Below, piece by piece: positions 60,960 through 64,000 of a DNA stretch of 64,000 bases. Location of the stretch: positions 62,001 through 126,000 of the forward strand of contig JAWUZG010000959.1 in NCBI GenBank assembly GCA_036785705.1, in the 5' to 3' direction. A model generated the notes under the pieces. The model had not been told where the DNA came from. It did no database searches and worked only from the letters and a program-made list of their open reading frames with translations. Source of the stretch: Acanthornis magna. Lineage: Eukaryota > Chordata > Aves > Passeriformes > Acanthizidae. The first letter of the stretch is position 1. The number at the start of each line of letters is the position of its first letter. A program made the translations under genes and the position numbers.

Positions 60960-61398
60960 CTTGTGAACTTATTTATATCAATCATAACAAAAAACTCTAT
61001 AAAGAAACTACAACCAAAGAAGCCTCTCTTGGAGATACCTGACTGGGACTTTGGACTGAAAGTCAAACTGCTGAGATCAGATAAAGGGAAACCTATTGTT
61101 CAGTCATCTCAGGCTGGAGGAAAGGAATGCATCCACAAAGGCCAAAGCCACCAGCTGTGCTGAGAATCATCCCCGGCTGAGTTTGGGGTGGGGGCAGAGC
61201 ACAGCTCACAAAGCCAGGTTTGCCCAGACTCCCCCCCCAGCCAAGGGGGGAGGAGGAGGATTTGGGTGCAGTGGCATAACCTCTGGTGAGAGGCAATAAA
61301 CTCTCATCCTCCATTACACAAAGTGGCCCAGCTGTGGAACCCCCAAGCCCACAGGCCACATCCACAGGACTTTCACATGAGAGGCAGCTGAGGGGGTG
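60960..61398. other. Intervening DNA, no gene recognised
   Basis: Mixed-composition sequence with a G-run near 61240. There is no credible frame, RNA gene or repeat family assignment. Confidence 0.4.
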
Positions 61399-61399
61399 T

Positions 61400-61834
61400 C
61401 ATAATCCATCACAGACCTCCAAAGTGCTTGGCCTTGCACCACAGGACTGCACGTGATGCCAGCAGAGTCTGCTGCAAGAGACTGTGCCTACCCCCTGGGG
61501 ACATGCCTGAACATTGCCACCTGGCCTGAGTGGATATTAACCCATGGGATTCTGTGCTTTTTGGGGGGACCATCACCACCAGGAAGACCAAGCTGGAGAG
61601 GATCAACACAACATCGTTGGGATCCACGGATGGTGATATTCTTTAATTCTGTCTCTGTCACTCTCTTTCTGTCCCCCCCACCTATTTTCCTACTTCTCTC
61701 TTTCTCTCTTTTCTTCTCTCTCTCTCATATTTACCATAGAATAAATCCCATACTATTGACTGGCATATGGTATCATTTGCACCTTAATTCGAGCAGAGGT
61801 ATTTCTAAGAACCTTAATAATTGGATCATAACAC
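61400..61834 (+). mobile_element. Probable solo LTR
   Basis: It runs from TGTCATAATCCATCACAG to TTGGATCATAACA, with a pyrimidine-rich block and AATAAA (near 61740) in the expected order. It abuts the minisatellite at its 3' side. No target duplication was identified. Confidence 0.45.
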
Positions 61835-61839
61835 CCCAG

Positions 61840-62310
61840 CATGGTCCTAATTGCTCCCAGCTCCTCCCAGTCTAATCCCAGTTGCTCTCAGTTGCCCCTA
61901 GCGTAGTCATTCCATGTATGATCCCAGTATGAGTCCAATATGTCCGCAGTCTCCCCCAGCATGGTCCCAGTCAATCCCAGTCACCCCCAGAGTAGACCCA
62001 GTCACTCTCAGTGTGTTCCAGTCACCCCCAGTATGGTTACAGACACTCCCAGTATATCCCACTTGCCCTCAGTGTGCTCGCAGTCATTCCCAGTCACACC
62101 CAGTTGCCCCAGTAAGGTTCCAGTTTTCACCAGTATGATCCCAGTCACTCGCAGTCACTCCCAGTATACCCCAGTTGCTCCCACTATGATCCCTATTGCC
62201 CCAATTCTGGTCCTGCTGAGTCCCAGTCCGGGTCCTGGTGTATCCTGGTGTCCCAGTCTGTCCCAGTCATCCAAGTCTGTCCCAGTCCATCCCAGTCTGT
62301 CCCGGTCCCT
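61840..62310. repeat. CTGGGA minisatellite, block 5 (reversed)
   Basis: CCCAGT units on the plus strand, the same family as blocks 1-4. It runs directly into the acceptor of the class II transmembrane exon, so in this copy the array is in an MHC class II intron and not a ZNF intron. Confidence 0.93.
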
Positions 62311-62319
62311 TGCCTGCAG

Positions 62320-62540
62320 CTGCCGCCGTTTCCCGGATCCTGCCCCACTCCCCCACCCCCCGGAGCTGCCGGCGGACGCCCCCCCAAGATGCTGACAGGG
62401 GTCGGGGCCTTCGTGTTGGGCTTTGCCTGGGCTGGGGCTCGGACTCCGCCTGCAGGAGGAGCTGAGGGGGGGGTCCCCGAGGGTCGTGTCCCCCCCAGAG
62501 TGTGTGACCCCCCCGGATCCCCCCCTTTCCTCTCCCACTG
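62320..62540 (+). pseudogene. MHC class II beta transmembrane/cytoplasmic exon relic
   Basis: After the acceptor TTGCCTGCAG the sequence reads KMLTGVGAFVLGF, matching the transmembrane segment of avian class II beta. The frame is then lost, and LGLGLRLQEEL continues in another frame, as expected for the end of the helix and the cytoplasmic tail. A 3' flank related to class II untranslated sequence may follow. No beta-2 exon is visible upstream within the minisatellite. It is a broken terminal exon. Confidence 0.65.
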
Positions 62541-62544
62541 AGCT

Positions 62545-63160
62545 CCTGACCCAGCTCCTGCTACTCCCTGAGAGGGGGCTTTGGGGAGCCCCTCTTTTCC
62601 TTGACCCTGGAACCCCTCTGATTGCCCATTCCTGGACACTTGGACACCCCTGGACCCCCTTATCCTAAACCAATACCCCCCTGGACCCCCTTATCCTACA
62701 CCAATACACCCCGCACCCCCTTTCCCGGGGATCTGCCACTCCCGGTCCCTGGATCCTCTGTTTCCTTGACCTCGGGGACCCCCGGACCCCCATTCCCGGC
62801 CATCCCAGCTCACCTCACCCCCAGGCCTCCCTTTCCTCGGAAACCCGAACTGGGCACGGGGCTCTCTACAGCCGCTCTGGGATTTCTGATCACCCAAAGG
62901 AAAGGGAGAGAAGAAGAGGGAGAGAGAAGGAGATGGCGAATCAGGGATCGGGGTCACAGCGCCCAGTCCTGCTCCGTCGCGGATGGGGAGCCGCAGGCGC
63001 AGGAAAAACTGGATCCGAATGCTTCCCCCGCTTTGGGCCGAACGCAGCGGGTTCCGGGCAGAGTTTGAGCGCAGGACCCCGGGAGTTCAGCACAGCCCGG
63101 CCCGGGGGTCCCGCAGTGCGTGGCCGTGGAGGGTCCCAGAGGGATCCCAGGAGGGGATCC
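62545..63160. other. Interval between class II relic and class I promoter
   Basis: Diverged CCCCTGGACCCCCTTATCC repeats (two copies near 62650 and 62685) are followed by CpG-rich DNA leading into the promoter. No coding segment is recognisable. Confidence 0.45.
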
Positions 63161-63162
63161 AG

Positions 63163-63371
63163 GTGAATTCCCCGGAATTCCCCGGAATTCCCCGGAATTC
63201 CCCGGGATTCCCATCTCCCCTCTTCGGTCACTTTCGCTTTGGCCTCTCCCAACCTTCGGCGCCGGAATCTGCCCAGCGACCGATGACGTCATACACATCT
63301 CTAGCTACCATTGGCGGGCAGAAAATCGCGCCGCCAATGGCGAGGCCGGAGGCGGCTCTCGGGGCGGGGCC
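63163..63371 (+). promoter_or_regulatory. MHC class I type promoter: NF-kB array, ISRE, X1-X2-Y module
   Basis: In order: GAATTCCCC at 63165, three GGAATTCCCC decamers (63174, 63184, 63194) and GGGATTCCC at 63204, all NF-kB/Rel-type sites of enhancer A. Then an interferon-response-like CACTTTCGCTTTGG (63229-63242), an X1-like CCCAGCGACCGA (63272), a perfect X2/CRE TGACGTCA (63284-63291), a Y box CCATTGGC (63308-63315) 16 bp further on, and a GC box (63361). This order is the known architecture of MHC class I promoters, where RFX, CREB/ATF and NF-Y recruit NLRC5 or CIITA. Site assignment is by motif only. Confidence 0.85.
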
Positions 63372-63387
63372 GAAGCGGAGCAGCGCG

Positions 63388-63440
63388 ATGGCTCCAGCGC
63401 TGGGGCTGGGGGCATTCCTGGGGGTCCTGTGGGACACGGG
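63388..63440 (+). pseudogene. MHC class I leader exon, cut by an LTR-like repeat
   Basis: The ATG 73 bp after the Y box opens MAPALGLGAFLGVLWDTG, a typical class I leader. The exon ends abruptly at the TGTGGTAAATG start of an LTR-like repeat before any splice donor. No alpha-1 exon lies within the window. Any transcript from this promoter would run into the repeat. Confidence 0.75.
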
Positions 63441-64000
63441 TGTGGTAAATGAGTGAATGATAAATGTTGCCTTTCGCATATATGAATTTAACGTTTACAA
63501 GTGATAACATACAGTGTAAAAAAATAGTGTTAAGATAAAATATAATTAAGTAGAAAAAGGTAAGGGTATATGGTAACTTCGAAGCAGTTGTAATATGTTA
63601 GAAAACGTAGTAATAAATACATGGTAATAAATGTCTTTTAAGCTGATAAACCACAGAGCCGCGGATCAAGACATCTTAAAGAAACAAAGAAGATAACCAT
63701 AGGCATCCCAGGAAGTCTGTTATCTTGACTCACACCTCCCAAAAGGAACTGTCAACTACAAATAAAGTTGGAGCTCAGGAAACATAGACGGGAGGATTTC
63801 GGCCTTCAGTTCTGAGGCAATCCAGAGGATCCGAGACTCCAAGACAGGCGCCGCACTGGCAGAAGGGGGCAAGGATCGGAGGGGAGGAGTTGAGTGAAGT
63901 GTAAATTATCTTCTAGGCTTAATGAATATGTAACAGTTATAGACAGTACTTAAGTTCACAGTAAAATGAATGGATTGCGCCTCTGGCAAAATTGCTAAGC
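63441..64000 (+). mobile_element. LTR-like repeat, copy 2 (runs off the edge)
   Basis: TGTGGTAAATGAGTGAATGATAAA and onward, collinear with 60338-60895 with scattered substitutions. It continues past the window end. Confidence 0.55.

Overview
The window looks like avian genomic DNA, most likely from a songbird. The evidence is a CR1 LINE tail, OR14-type olfactory receptor fragments of the expanded avian clade, a leader exon that closely resembles chicken MHC class II beta, and avian-type C2H2 zinc-finger genes that begin with a short [15 protein letters not shown] exon. MHC class I and class II pieces, SRCR (M130/CD163-like) exons, OR14 and ZNF genes together are the gene mix known from avian chromosome 16, the MHC microchromosome. 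That chromosome assignment is an inference. Nothing in the window is bacterial.

Layout. (1) 1-15 kb: the first coding exon of a minus-strand ZNF gene at the left edge. What looks like its long intron 1 holds a CTGGGA minisatellite, an old solo LTR split by a young betaretrovirus-like provirus (3483-10577), two copies of the ZNF first-exon cassette, a second minisatellite block and a separate 74-bp minisatellite. (2) 15-18.6 kb: a GC-rich promoter-like stretch, SRCR exons, an OR14 3' end and an unidentified duplicated segment. (3) 18.65-50.43 kb: a large inverted repeat. Each arm reads, from outside in: MHC class II beta leader exon, ZNF first-exon-like cassette, unidentified coiled-coil-like exon, a 6.13-kb gag/env retroelement, a ZNF first-exon cassette, a CTGGGA minisatellite and a ZNF gene (ZNF1 +, ZNF2 -). 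The spacer (about 31.2-36.0 kb) holds an LTR, SRCR exons, an OR14 pseudogene, an MHC class II beta exon 2 relic and a CR1 scrap. (4) 50.4-58.7 kb: a direct partial repeat of the same modules (ZNF3, LTR, SRCR, OR14, duplicated segment, MHC leader), but without the gag/env element. (5) 58.7-64 kb: CpG-rich DNA, two copies of one LTR-like repeat, a reversed minisatellite, an MHC class II beta transmembrane-exon relic and an MHC class I promoter whose leader exon is cut by the second LTR-like copy.

The only cleanly open cellular gene is ZNF1 (13 fingers). ZNF2 and ZNF3 carry one or two frameshifts each, and every MHC, SRCR and OR14 piece is partial. The provirus keeps open gag, pro and pol frames with two phase-correct -1 slippery sites. 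It also has an unrecognised cysteine-rich ORF between pol and a truncated env. The region appears to have grown by repeated segmental duplication, inversion and LTR insertion of an MHC-ZNF-SRCR-OR module.
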